The notes beneath the pieces are model-generated. The model did not search any database, was not told the origin of the DNA, and saw only the letters and a list, made by a program, of their open reading frames with translations. A program made the position numbers and the translations under genes. This document shows positions 44,587-55,863 of a DNA stretch of 64,000 bases, in pieces (position 1 is the stretch's first letter; every line of letters starts with the position of its first letter). This stretch comes from Sordaria brevicollis (Eukaryota > Ascomycota > Sordariomycetes > Sordariales > Sordariaceae): contig JAUTDP010000003.1 in the NCBI GenBank assembly GCA_033439795.1, positions 2,232,001-2,296,000 of the forward strand. The letters run 5' to 3'.

Positions 44587-45398
44587 ACCGATGCTTGTTG
44601 CATGTACTTTAGCGACGTAATGGCGGTACAGTACCGCATCCGCGCCGCATTCCCCGAAAATCTTACCCAGCCGAGGGCTACCACTCGCCTCGCTCTCAAC
44701 ACCAAAACCCTCATCACCAACACAACAACAACAAAATCCATTGGCCAAGTTTCACCCAACACGGCACCGGGCATTTTTTTGAACCTCCCCAGCACCAATC
44801 ATTTTTTCCCCCTCTTATCCTTTTTCTTTTCTTCTTCCTTTCTTTCTTCCTCTTCGCTTCGAACTTTCTTACGTGCGCAAAAAAAAAACTGACTCGGACC
44901 TTTTCACCCTCCCATGAGACCCATCTCGCATCCGAAGATCCTGTGCTTTCCCTTTCTTTTCTTCTTTCTAAAACTCTCCGACGCGATCGATGTCATGGAA
45001 GCGGACATCCCGGCATCCGCTTCCGGTTCTTTCTAGGTCCGGCTGCCGTCTTCCGATGACGATGCTTCTTCGACAACGTAGCGTCAGGGCTCATATCACA
45101 AAGGCGGCGATCGATCAGTTTCGCGTTCGTGGAGAGAGCCGAATCGATCCCATCTCAAAAAGCAACGTTCTTTTACCTTGTGCAAAGGTCTTCACTTCTC
45201 AAGAACAGCAAAAGAATGTAGTTCAACCGGTGGTGGGGTTTCCGCTACTACCTAAAAGTACGTACAAAATATAACCAAGACGATGTCAACAAATGAATTG
45301 TTTCCTAAGTCCGATACAACACATAAGCCATGTCTCACCAAACATTGTTTACTTTGCCCCTGACCAACATCCGGTTTGCCCCCGTGGTACATCCAAAG

Positions 45399-46462
45399 TC
45401 ATGAGCACTCGATTCGTCTCCTTTTCCAGCTAGATCCCTCATCAAATGAAGAACAGCCGCGTCGTCTGCGGCGACTGCGGACATGATCAGAAGTGGTCGG
45501 CTCGGTTCGCTCTTCTCCTTCCGGTTCTGGTTTTCCATTGACTGCAATCTTGACAAGTGTCAGCGTCCACTATCCGACAGTAGCTGTATCATGAGAGACT
45601 TGTGGATCAGTTTCCTACCCTTGGCTCGGGGTTTGTTTACCTTGGTTGGTGCTTCATTGTTGACGTCCTGAGCGGTGGGATTGAGAGAACCATCGTCCAC
45701 CGCCATCTGAGCCACGGCATTGCGAAGACTCTCAGTCAACCTTGCATTATGCTCCTCGGCATCGCGTGTCTTCTTCCTCTCGCGCTCAAGTAATCCTTTC
45801 ATGGCCAGATTCTGATGTCTCTCGGCCGCGAGCTTAGTCCGGAGGGATTCGTTGGTCTCGATGTAAGACATGGAATTCACCTTTTCGTCCCACAGCTCAG
45901 CTTTGGTCTCCATACGTAGGGCCTGGACTCGACAAGCAGCGTGCGCGCCCTTTCCGCGGGGATGAAACTTGAGCTCCCGTACCAAGTCCGCCATGCTTTT
46001 GGTCAGCCGAACCATGGTCTCATGTTTGGCCCGTACAACCTTTATGTCTGCCTTTACGGCTTCTTGGGGTTTGGTGTCCCATTCTCGGCAAAGCTTTATG
46101 ATCTGGTTGTACATGTCAAGGTACTCTTGCATGACTTCAGTGTCGTAGATCGTGCGATTGAACGAGCTTCCCAGGGTTCTGAATGCCTTCTCAACCTAAA
46201 CAGATGTTTCTCGTCAGCATTCATATGATTCTGGTGGTGTAAGTGATAAGAGATAACCCCATCCCATTCATACCTTTTGAAACTTGGCGGTTGCCTTCTC
46301 GCTCTTGTCATTCAAATGATCATGTTGCCAGACCATGCTCCTGTAGGCCTGGCCGATTGTCTCCGTGTCATCATATGGGCTGACCCCAAGCGTTGCGTAG
46401 CAGTCAAACATTCTGTCCCCGGGGGACGTCATGATGGCTGCCAAATCGAAGGATTCCGGCAT
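45399..46462 (-). CDS. J-like domain protein lacking HPD, basic tail
   Basis: Exons are 46462-46274, 46195-45641 and 45548-45399 (introns 78 and 92 nt), giving 297 aa. Residues 18-90 follow the DnaJ J-domain plan: CYATLGVSPYDDTETIGQAYR (helices I-II), a loop, then KATAKFQKVEKAFRTLGSSFNRTIYD (helix III and helix IV end). The HPD tripeptide that stimulates Hsp70 is replaced by HDH/LND, so classical co-chaperone activity is unlikely. A charged coiled-coil-like stretch follows (LRTKLAAERHQNLAMKGLLERERKK). Exon 3 carries a basic cluster (HVRSRRRRRG) and KRRRIE, resembling nuclear-localisation signals. Reading through the second intron instead would stop at 45560. A 50-nt 5' UTR intron (46540-46491) is suggested upstream. 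It is a tandem paralogue of the gene at 47378-48873. Confidence 0.72.
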
Positions 46463-46540
46463 GGTTGCGACGGATATCTACGACGATTATCTGTTGTCAG
46501 CAACTCATTATAGACGTGGTAGTCCACTAAGAAAACTCAC

Positions 46541-46856
46541 CTGATGCACTGATACTCTTGATGGCCAGCGGTGGACGAAGATCAGACCGGATCTGTTCGT
46601 GGGACTCGGATATCACGGTATTGGATGTCCGGGGATTTTGTCGATGGTTCTCGAGTAGGGCGATCGATCCGTCGAACAAGGGTTTCTTCTGCTTCGTGAT
46701 GAAACGCTGTTTAGCAAGTTTCGCTGGATTATGTGCCGCTCGCCGACCAACGGTGATAAGAAATGCTGGGATATCCAAAACCGACAATGAAGGAAAAGGG
46801 AATGTGTCGCTTGAAGCACCCGGTGGAGAGTTGGGGCCTTGGCTGGGGTCTGGGAC
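46541..46856 (-). other. Candidate exon (5' UTR or coding) upstream of J-like gene
   Basis: This segment is bounded by a good acceptor on its high side (CTTTCTTTCAG, 46857-46858) and a good donor on its low side (CAG/GTGAGT). A CTGACAACAG acceptor lies 50 nt further on, just upstream of the J-like gene's ATG. One minus-strand frame stays open through it (VPDPSQGPNSPPGASS... SISAS). In-frame stops between it and the ATG exclude N-terminal extension, so it is either a leader exon or part of an undetected gene. Confidence 0.3.
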
Positions 46857-47377
46857 CTGAAAGAAAGGACAAAAAACTGTTGGGGGAGAAAAGAGAATCA
46901 TGACTCTCCGAGGTGCTGTCCCATGGTTTGCCTTTTGATCATCATCCTTCCCCGAGTCGTGACTTCCTTGGAAGATGTCCAAAAGCTGTATTCATTGCCT
47001 TGGGTCGGGGTGAGGAAAGAGCAAAGAGTTTGAAGGCAACATCCTTCCTAGGCTACCTGCCAGGAGGAAGCGCAAGGTTGGGTTGTGCACATCTGGGATG
47101 GTCACAAGTCGCAAGAGCTACTCGCGTGTCGAAGGTAACTGACTAGCATTCCGGTGAAAGTAAAACTCAGGAGCAAAAGAAGGAAAGCATTCCGTATGGC
47201 ATGACGAGGAAAGAGCCATTTACCTGGTAGGGCTTCATTCAATGAAGGGTGTGCACTGTGCAACACATCTTGTACTTGCTTCCAGTCGTGGTGATCAAAA
47301 TCCACGGTGCCCGTCGACAACTCAGAAGGCGCCAATTTGCGCCAGTTGGCTCAACGCAACAGAAAGCAGACTCAACA

Positions 47378-48873
47378 TCAGCGCGGTCCGCTGCTCCCCA
47401 GACTTCTTCTATCAACTCTGTGTTGATTTTGGGCCGGATTTCTGCTTGATGGCCGCTGCCGTCTGGCAGGAGCGCTGTTGCCATAAATTGACTGGTAGTG
47501 TTGCAGATTGGGATTCGCACCCGGTCTTGAATCATCTTGGAGATTCCATGGAGGCGAGGACAAACCTTGGTTCACGTGTTCGTTGGGGCGAGGGCGCTTG
47601 GTTGTATGGCTCCCGGCCTGACCGTTCATCTCTGGACTGTGTTCCATTGAACGCTTGAACTGCCCCGACCTTGAACCAGCTCTTGTAGCCCCGATGGTGC
47701 TTCTAGGTCCATGGTGTGCCAATCTCGGCCCTGCACCCGACCTTGCACCATCTCGAGGATCCGGCAGCGGCGTGGCCAAACCTGAGTTCACATACCCGTA
47801 GGCTTGAGGACACTGCAGGTGATTAGGGGCCAGGCTCCTGGAGGGACAGTCCATTTCTGGATTGCCCTCCATTGAACGCTCAAATCCCCTCGGTCGTGAC
47901 TGAGCTCTTGTAGCCTCGATGCTGCTTCTGGATGTCATGGCAGCACCGTTGACAACCCCGTGCGATTGTTGCCATCCCAAACCAACATCTTTTAGGATCT
48001 TCTGGGTGTTCCTTTTTACTTCCTGCTCAAAATGTTGTTTTAGTCGGGCCACCTGCTTTTTCAGGTCCTCGTTCTCAGTTTTAAGCGCCTTGTTCTCAGT
48101 CTTGAGATCATCTGCTTCGGCAGCTTTTTGTCGTAAAGAACGCACCTCCTTCTCGAGTTTCTTGGCCTTATCCGACTCTCGCCGGGACAGGCGCTTCTGC
48201 TTGTCATTGTCGGCGTTAACGTTGCTGAAAGACTCGGACAAATGGGTGTTGGCCGAATTCGCCTTATGTATGGCCTCTCTTAGCTGTCGGATCTCTAGGC
48301 TCAAAATTTCTTTGTCGCTCAGATATCCGTAGGGGTCTTGGATCTGCGTAGAATACAGAGTTAGGAACATGAACGGCATTCGCATGGTAACCATAACGTA
48401 GAAACTCTGGAGATTGGGAATTGTTTAGGTGCAGAAATCCAATAGATAAGCGTCAGGTACGAAAAGTGTAGGTCTGCGTTCCGCAAATGTAAATGCATGT
48501 GTGTTAAGATGGAGGGCGATATTCCTATGACATTATTGGTTTGGCGGGAGACGAAGGGCATATATGCGACTATATGTAGGCGCTAATGTTGAGTGATAGA
48601 GGCTTCGTGCTAAACTTTCTAAATGTGTAAAGACAATTCCCAATCTCCAGAGTTTCTACGGTGATAAAAGGGGCTTACCCGCTGGTACATTCTCCGTCTG
48701 TCTGGCTCCATGTCCCAGTAGGGAAGGTACTGGTGCTGGGCAATAAGACCATGATACGCTGACTCGATTTTATCTGAGCCTGCACTTGGGCTCACATCGA
48801 GTGTTGCGTAGCACTCTAAACTTGGAGGTCGTTTTAGTCCGTCAAAGGCCATGTTGAATGTTTCTTGGGGCAT
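47378..48873 (-). CDS. Second J-like protein, coiled coil and disordered tail
   Basis: Exons are 48873-48679 and 48343-47378, with an unusually long 335-nt intron (GTAAGC...CTACGCAG), giving 386 aa. The junction MYQR/IQDPYGYLSDKE completes a J-like domain: LECYATLDVSPSAGSDKIESAYHGLI, then helix III-IV equivalents. The expected HPD reads HQY. A strong heptad coiled coil follows (about residues 75-155: LEIRQLREAIHKA..., KKLEKEVRSLRQKAAEADDLKTENKALKTE...). After it comes a Ser/Pro/Arg-rich low-complexity tail containing two near-repeats: SIEATRAQSRPRGFERSME and TIGATRAGSRSGQFKRSME. The paralogous relation to the gene at 45399-46462 rests on the CYATL-VSP start. No Hsp70 stimulation is expected without HPD. 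The C-terminal end may be spliced further. Confidence 0.68.
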
Positions 48874-49904
48874 ACAGATATGTCAACGTCGTTGAGAGTG
48901 CTGAGGATATGTCCAAAAAGGAGTGGCTGGAAGACCGAAACTTCGAGTATGCACCGCAATGAATACTCAATTGCTGTCCTCGGTTTTTTTTGGTCGATAC
49001 ACGATGTTGTGTCGGAGGAGACGCCAATATTAGGGACGTTGTTGGGGATATTGGTGATGGGCCAAGAAAGATTTGAGGAAGTCTTAAGCGTGTTATTATC
49101 GTTATTGTTATTGTTGTTGTGGTTGTATTTGACGTTTACTTCCGCCTCCGCCAGGGAGTGTTAAGCCTTTGTCAAGACTTGCAACGTATGGAGGTTGCCT
49201 CTCTGTTCCAAGATTTGTCACGTCAGCGTGTTGCTGTCGAACTCGAACGGTTCAGAGAAGACAAGGAGTACCAAGAGAGGCTGATACACGGTCAGCAATC
49301 ACTAACCAATGAAATATGTATGTTGAAGTGTCTGTGGAAGAGAAGAAGTAGCGCCAGGAAACCTGAAACAAGAGAGGAGAAAGACAATGGGCCGGAGCTT
49401 CAAGCTGGGAATGAGATGAACACCTCGGACGTGGGAGGGGTCGCGAGGAGGAAAAGCAGAGGAGCTTTTAAGGGGAATTTATAGACCTCGCCGAAATCAC
49501 AGCCTCGTATCTCCCATTTCTTCGTCGGCACGACGGGTTATGCCCCGGCGGTACCCCAATATCCAGTGAAGCAAGATCCAATATGTGGTGTTGGGTTGAT
49601 GCAACGGCCGGTCGGGCCCGACATGTTCATGGTAACTGCAAGCAATTGCCCGCCGCCTTTGATGCGCAGCAGCACGCAGGCAATCCAAAGATCTCTGTTG
49701 ATCCATCGGCAAGTAGGGTGAACCAAGGCAAGGGGAAAGCGAGGAAGGGGCAATCCGCAAAGTTGAATGTTGTTGGCTCGAATGAAACTCAACAGATGGA
49801 GAACGATGGAAGCGCGTTTCTTCTCATCAAGAAACCCAAGAGTTTCAGTTCGACTTGGATACACAAAACTCCCTCCACCTCTCAATATCCCAAAAAAGCA
49901 CTCG
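48874..49904. other. Intergenic with one weak frame
   Basis: Promoter of the second J-like gene (minus) and 3' flank of the gasdermin-like gene. The TTATTATCGTTATTGTTATTG stretch near 49090 is a simple repeat. The only candidate frame is at 49119-49484. Confidence 0.45.
49119..49484 (+). CDS. Weak candidate, charged helical peptide
   Basis: A frame of up to 121 codons; the more natural start is the MEVASLF methionine at 49188. The product is strongly charged and helical (DLSRQRVAVELERFREDKEYQERL), with a basic C-terminus (RRKSRGAFKGNL). No family is recognised. It could be a relic of the neighbouring coiled-coil genes, but I see no clear alignment. Confidence 0.25.
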   Translation: MVVFDVYFRLRQGVLSLCQDLQRMEVASLFQDLSRQRVAVELERFREDKEYQERLIHGQQSLTNEICMLKCLWKRRSSARKPETREEKDNGPELQAGNEMNTSDVGGVARRKSRGAFKGNL

Positions 49905-50816
49905 CTACAACTTTCTCGTCACCGTCTTCATAGTCCAATTCGACCTCAATCCACTCTTTGAAATCTTCACCAGCCGTATCGCACACACAAAGTCCGCCGT
50001 ATGATGCCCGTTCACCGTCGACTTGGTCCGCTTATCCCATCCAACCTCCGGCGAAAACTCCGTGATGCCCGGCACATTGCTGCATACGTTTCCACACACA
50101 CATTAGCAAACCATTCCACATTCACATGAAGCATCGCATAGAAGCATCGCATAAAGCGACGGTTCTCTCTGCACAGAGACCCAAAAAGCCAACAACCAAT
50201 AGAAACCCAGACCGAACAGGAGAAAAAAAAAGGAAAAAGAAGAAACTCACAACTTCACGCTCCCCTCAACCCCCCAACCCCTTTCCTCGCTACAAACCTG
50301 CCTTCCCCCACCCCTCGCCACCACAATGCCCGTGACCATGTACACTTTCCAACCACCCATCTTTTTACTCCGCCGTATGTACTCCGCCACTTCTTGTTCT
50401 CGCAACGCCCGCTCGACGTACTCCTGCGAGGGGTACACCGCGTACTCCTCCAGCGCTTCATACTCCCACTTGTCGTCAACGATGTTCACATAGCTCGTCC
50501 CCGCAGCCATGCCCGCTTCGACGCCCGGTATTGCTTTCACCAGCTGTGGTAATGCCTCGGCTTTTACGTGGATGGAGATGTCGGTGTTGCTGCAGCCGGT
50601 TTTGAAGTGGCTTTGTTGGAAAGTGGCGGTCATTATGTCCATCCCTGTGGGAAACGGTTCGAAGCCGTGGCAGTTGATGACGTTGTCGAGGTGTTGGAGG
50701 TCGGGGATGATGTGTCCTAGGGAGAGGGGGCCGGTGGGATGGCCGGTTTTCATGGAGGGGAGGGAGGGGGGTGGGTAGTGGGTTTGTTTGAGGGGGAGCC
50801 AGGTTGGGTTGTCCAT
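49905..50816 (-). CDS. rcd-1: Gasdermin-like regulator of cell death (RCD-1 type)
   Basis: Exons are 50816-50251 and 50079-49905, with a 171-nt intron (GTGAGT...TTTGCTAAT...GCAG), giving 246 aa, close to the length I recall for Neurospora RCD-1. The start at 50816 (MDNPTWLPL) is preferred over an upstream in-frame ATG in the leader. Family hallmarks as I recall them: PLSLGHIIPDLQHLDNVIN, FEPFPTGMDIMTAT, an alternating beta-rich centre, WEYEALEEYAVYPSQEYVE, EVAEYI, and KVYMVTGIVVARGGG. In this family the protein resembles the gasdermin pore-forming domain, binds acidic membrane lipids and triggers death when incompatible variants meet. The C-terminus is basic. No protease gene lies nearby, unlike HET-Q-type pairs. 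Assignment is by motif memory; an orthology check is needed. Confidence 0.65.
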
Positions 50817-51993
50817 TGTTGAGTTAGAAGTTGATAGACTGAAAAACGGATATCGGGGATGGTGATGGAGTTGTTGATACAGTTGTTGATACAGCAAGAA
50901 TGTTTACTCGCTAAGACAAAGACACAAAAAGGTTGGAAATCTCAAGCCATCTTATACAACCACAACATCTCAATCCACCATCTCAACGTAGTCCAACCCA
51001 TCGTACTTGCCAATAGCCTCACCCTGGCTCTCCCTCTCTCACAGCCATGATGCCATTGGCGGCTAATTCAGATGCTAACTATCCTTAGCGACACTTCCAC
51101 ACTACCGCGCCAAAATGGCCGATCTCCGGGTCTCCAGGCCAATTGACCAAGGGTTATTGCGCCTGAAGCGCGTAGCCGCCAATTCAGAAACACCAAAACG
51201 TAGCAATAGGGGTAATGTTTACCCAGACTGTCGGTACCAGGGTTACATCCACGGCGCCGTTTTGGTAAACCTCGCTCACTGTCTCCGAACCTCCCCGTCC
51301 TCCTGTTTGAGGTTCCCATCCTTCCATACCATTTTGCCGGCCGGACCACGGCTTCCATAGCGCAACGCAGCGCAAAAGCAAATCCGGGCATTGACCCCCT
51401 TCGCATCGCATGTACTTTGCATCATGTCAAGCCTTGTAGCCGGAATGCCTTGTAAGCCGAAACACCTTACTTCATACCGGACGTCCGGCGCCTTCCATAG
51501 CCCCGGCACCGCATAGGTATGAACAAAAACCCCCAAGCAATTCCGAGGTTGCGCGATACTAAGAACCCTTTTTCTTCTGGACAACACCCGACATTAACAA
51601 CACATCCGATACGGCAGAAGTTCGAGCATGAGCTTGGAATTCCACTCAAAGGGCATCTTGTTGCCAAACAGTAGGTGAGTTTGTAGCCGAGGGATGGTTA
51701 CCCCAAAACTTCTCCCGAAGGTAGGGCTGTATATACGGCCCATCCTCTCCTGTCTCTATCATCAACATCCGGTTCCTTCAGGAGTCTCAAGTCTTACTAA
51801 AGTCCGAGAACTCTCGCTCAAAAGCAAAATTGAATGTTGATCATCTGTATTTCCTTCGCTAACATAAATGCGCTACAAGTACAAGCTAAGTATGATACCC
51901 TAGTGGTATGCCTCATTATGTCCTGATGTCGAAGCTCGGAGATCCATACCTACCTTACTCGTTCTGAGTTGATCTCCATCATCTTCAGTCCCT
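50817..51993. other. Intergenic, no gene seen
   Basis: Upstream of the gasdermin-like gene and downstream of the acidic orphan gene. Open frames at 51068-51667 are mutual shadows with no coding signs. Confidence 0.5.
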
Positions 51994-53500
51994 TTATTCC
52001 CCTACTTTTTGTCTTTTTCTTTTTCCTCCATCATCATTTTCCTCTTCCGCTTGTTTTCCCTCTTCCTCCTCCTTATCCTCCCCCTCTTCTTTCACCTTTT
52101 CTTTCTCCGCCTTCTCCTCCTCCTCATCCGCATCGTCCTCCTCCTCCTCCTCCTCCTCCTCAGGCTCTAACATATATTCATAATCTTCAGCCTCCCAATC
52201 TTCCCTGGAAGCCCTCAACTGTTCCCTGCGTCCCTCTATTTCTGCCCTGCTTCTCTCCACCCCGCCTGCCAGGCCTATTAACTTAATTATAGGCACTAAT
52301 GGCTTAAGGATCCTTTCGCTAATGATCCTGCGGTCGTCTTCAAACTCGAGCAACCCGTGCTTCCACAGGTCGTCTGAGAAGAGATTATCATCGAAGCATG
52401 CCTCCACGATTTCACCCATGGGTTGTTGCATGATTTCCGGGAGGGGACTAAGAATACCCGTATGTCGGCATTGGCGAAGAGCATCTTCGCCTACTGCAGT
52501 CACCGTCCCATTTTCAAAATATTGAGGATATCGCTCGCTTAGCCCGGCCATAGACGTGTTGAGCAAAATCTGCAGGGCCAACACTCCAAGCGCTTTGACC
52601 TCGGGAAACCTTTGTCTCTCCCAAGACCGCATCCGGACCCTCCTGCGATGGGCTAACGCAGGGTCTTTGGGCTCCAAATCAGCTCCAGGTGCCCATAGCA
52701 CGGTCTTGGGAAATATTTCGCCCGTTTTTGGAATTTTATCTACGACTTCGATAGTGTCTTCCGTCCACGGTATTGCTGTCATGTGTGTTTTGTAAAAAGC
52801 GCGGAGCGCAGCCGCAATCGATATAATAAGATAGAGCTTTGCTACCATGTTCCAGGCCTTGCTCGATTCGCCTCCTAGGAATAAGCGAAGTGGCTCAGGC
52901 TTCGCACCAGGAGGAAACCACAGCTTCTCGTGCGCGCCGTCAATTTGAGTCAAGAGTTCACGGAGCACGAGTTTCCGACTCGCCAACTCGGTGGGATTGG
53001 CTGGTCGGTTATCAAAACGCTTCTCCCAGGTGACTTTTCTGGCTGAGAAACGGTATGGGGGTTGGCAACGAATCACGTCGATGAGGCTCGGGTGCTGATA
53101 CAGTAAACGCCCAACCCTGCTTCGCCGTCAGTACAAACCCGGAAACAAACTCCTTTTTATCAGAGAGTACCTACGTGTCAGGAGTAATTCGGACGGCAAG
53201 TTCTCGCCACCGCCATTGACGTGCACCTTCCTCTAGGACAGGTTCACGAAAGCAAATTCTGAAAGTGGAGCATTCATCGGGCGTTTGTCTATACCGCGGA
53301 ATCTCTGGAAGTGGGTAGAAAATGCATCTTGGACTGCTATAGCGTCCGGGTTCTGGGTAGCAGTATTCACGGAAGCTGGAGAACATGAACATGAACGTCC
53401 ATCGTTGTACAAGCCAATGAACCGTGTACTGGTCCGCAACCCGATAATGCCACTCATCACCGTTAGAGGTGGAGTCGGTGGTGGGGGACGAGGCTGACAT
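51994..53500 (-). CDS. Orphan protein with acidic tail and NLS-like end
   Basis: Exons are 53500-53175 and 53116-51994 (58-nt intron, GTAGGT...GTACTGAC...GCAG), giving 482 aa. The N-terminal 230 residues look globular, Trp/Arg-rich (WHYRVADQYTVHWLVQRW, FRICFREPVLEEGARQWRWRELAV, LLYQHPSLIDVIRC). The middle has helical segments (KLYLIISIAAALRAFYKTH, PEVKALGVLALQILL) without a signal peptide. From about residue 405 there is an almost pure Glu/Asp/Lys stretch, coded partly by a TCC/GAG microsatellite (52136-52161), ending in KRKRQKVGE, a monopartite NLS-like motif. Acidic tails of this type occur in histone-binding and nucleolar proteins (inference only). No family is recognised. It is the fourth minus-strand gene in the row. 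Confidence 0.75.
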
Positions 53501-54816
53501 TGGTCACAGATTAGGTGACAATTTCTTCAGTTGGCGATAGTACGATAGTACCCGATGTTGGGTAATATTCAAGCCCGTTTGGAAAAGGTGTCACAGGATG
53601 ATGAACGAGGCGCTTGAGAATTGGTTGGGAAAGCGGCTTGGATGGTATGATGATGATGATGACCGTGACTTGAAAGGTGCCTTCAAAGTGATGCTGTTGT
53701 TCTCACACTCCTCTTGCTGGCGGTGCAGGATTCAGAACCCCAAGAGAAATACAATGATAACAAGTAGAACAACGTTGAACGATGGGTAAGTAGCATTAGA
53801 TGAGTTGGCGAGAGATTGAAAAGAAAGAAAAAAGTTCAAGAAGAGCTGGCGAGAAAAGAGGAAAATGGATTGGCGAAGTCTGCATTTTAAATGGCCACCT
53901 TTCCTCGAAGAGGCCAGAAGGCAAGGAAAAGTGCACTGCAACATAAAGACTTCCACTTGCGACTTTCTACCTTGGCTGTACCAAGGATGCTCACAGTCAA
54001 CAGCTCTTTCTCCGACTCGGTGTGTATCTTTGGAAGTGACCGCCCGGGCCGTCTACATGTAATGTGGAAGTGGAAGCTGTCCGTCCATCATCCCTTCCCT
54101 TGACGACAGGAACATCTGTGATGGTCATTGCCCATTATCACAAGACACAAGTGGATATTTGTTGACCGTTTAATCTTTTCCAGGTTTGGATTGAGAAAAA
54201 GACCTTCCACCTAATCCTTGCACTTCCCTTTCTGCTTTATACTGTCAGCTTCGCGTTAATGTACAGCAACCTCGTCGCGATATCACAAGTCGCTTTTACA
54301 CAATATTTGGTTGACGCACCTCAGTCTTCAGCGGACACTCAAATATGCATGATGTAGGAACGGTACTGAATGCTAATGACTTGTCATCATAAGTGGACGA
54401 GAGATTTAAACTCTGTTAGGCCACTCATGTGTTACTCTCAAGGGGTTGGCTCGTTGAGATACTCTGGCATATCCCGTGTAAGTGATATCCAACGTGAATA
54501 TTTTGGAGCATCACCGTCTCTTGGCGGAGGACGTTGGATGTGGAACGGGCACCCTTGCTGACTCAGCCGCCCATAGGATCCGCGCTGCCGCAAGCCCACA
54601 ACTCAATTGATTGACCAACGAGAGGGGCGCACGGTCCACCCCCGCTACGGCGGCAGGCGGACGGAATTTGGCTGGGCTCGCGCCGCGCGGGTCCTGAACT
54701 TTTGTTTTCGGGGGAAGTGCCGTTGCCGTGCTGAGTGAGGCACGGAATCCGGAAGACCGCCCGACCCAGAGAGAGAGAGCCGCAACTCCGCCTTCCGCCC
54801 TCCGCCGTCCTCCGCC
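53501..54816. other. Intergenic, divergent promoter region
   Basis: Lies between the acidic orphan gene (minus) and the uL15m gene (plus). A GATGATGATGATGACC repeat occurs at 53650. About 54720-54816 is a CCGCC/AGAGAG-rich leader of the ribosomal protein gene. No gene seen. Confidence 0.5.
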
Positions 54817-55863
54817 ATGCCTCCCAGGTTACCACTCGCCCAGGCGGCGCGATGCTGCCAGGCTCGCCCTTCAGTAGTGCCTGTCTCTGCCTCGTCTTCG
54901 TCGCCAACGTCGTCGCTCATTTCTCTCTTCGCCGCCCTCTCGGTCCAGACCCGTAGCGCTTCCATCCTCGCCAGCTTGTCCGACAACCGGGGCGCCTACC
55001 ACAAGCGCATCCGCAAGGGTCGCGGTCCCTCGTCCGGCTATGGCAAGACTTCGGGTCGTGGTATGAACGGTCAAAAGGCCCATGGAAAGGTCAAGCCATG
55101 GTTCCAGGGTGGTCAAACGCCCTTGATTGTCTCTCATGGCCGCAAGGGTTTTGTCAACCAGTACGTCGTCGCCAAACTCCATAACAATGGTTCAACACAT
55201 TGTCGGATACAAGGCTATACCGACCGAGTACTACCTAGACACTAACCACTCCTCGTCTCCAACAGGTTCGCTGCCGACATGTCTGAGCTGAACCTCGACA
55301 AGCTCCAGGAATGGATCGAAGCCGGCCGTATCGACGCCTCCAAGCCCATCACGCCCAGGGAAATCATCAAGTCCGGCATCGTCGGCAGCAGCATCAAGGA
55401 CGGCATCAAGCTGCTCGGCCGGGGCAAGGAAGGATTCAAGCTCCCCATCAACATCACCGTCTCGCGCGCTTCCGCTTCGGCCATCGAGGCCATCGAGGCC
55501 GCCGGCGGCAAGATCCTCACCCGATACTACACCAAGGAGTCGCTCAAGCGCCTGGTGCAGGGCAAGTCGCTGCACACGGACAAGCCGCTTCCCGTAGGCA
55601 AGGAGCACGTGGAGGAGATTCTGGCGCAGGCGCGGTCGCTGAAGAAGAAGTACTACCGCCTGCCAGACCCGACCAGCCGTTGGGATATCGAGTACTACAG
55701 AGACCCGGCGCACAGGGGATACCTGAGCCACCAGCTCGCGCCGGGCGAGTCGCCCAGTTTGTACTTCAAGGTGCCGACGGGCGGCGACATGGTCAAGATG
55801 GCCAGGACGGAGAAGGTCAAGGCCGACAAGAAGGGCGCGGTCGTGTCGGAGAAGCTCTTCTAA
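54817..55863 (+). CDS. mrpl10: Mitochondrial ribosomal protein uL15m
   Basis: Exons are 54817-55160 and 55266-55863 (105-nt intron, GTACGT...CAACAG), giving 313 aa. This is longer than bacterial L15 (about 145) but near fungal mitochondrial members. The first 45 residues are an Arg/Ser/Ala-rich mitochondrial presequence. The L15 signature follows: NRGAYHKRIRKGRGPSSGYG, TSGRGMNGQKAHG and WFQGGQTPLIVSHGRKGF. Then come LDKLQEWIEAGRID, IVGSSIKDGIKLLGRGKEGF and ITVSRASASAIEAIEAAGG, the KOW-like L15 C-terminal core. A mito-specific extension from about residue 205 holds KKKYYRLPDPTSRWDIEYY and RDPAHRGYLSHQLAPGESPS. It assembles into the large mitoribosomal subunit. The intron falls inside the conserved FVNQ/FAAD region. 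Strong GC-rich codon bias suggests high expression. Confidence 0.95.

Larger units (their letters stand above)
40909..45398. other. 4.5-kb region without a supported gene
   Basis: Open frames here are short, lack splice logic and match no family I recognise. The region holds a diverged direct duplication (43785-44130), a 36-bp inverted repeat pair (44445-44586), GGACCTGGACCTGGACCTGG near 42345, and CT-rich stretches at 44800-44870. The first 200 bp are the FMO promoter. Confidence 0.45.
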
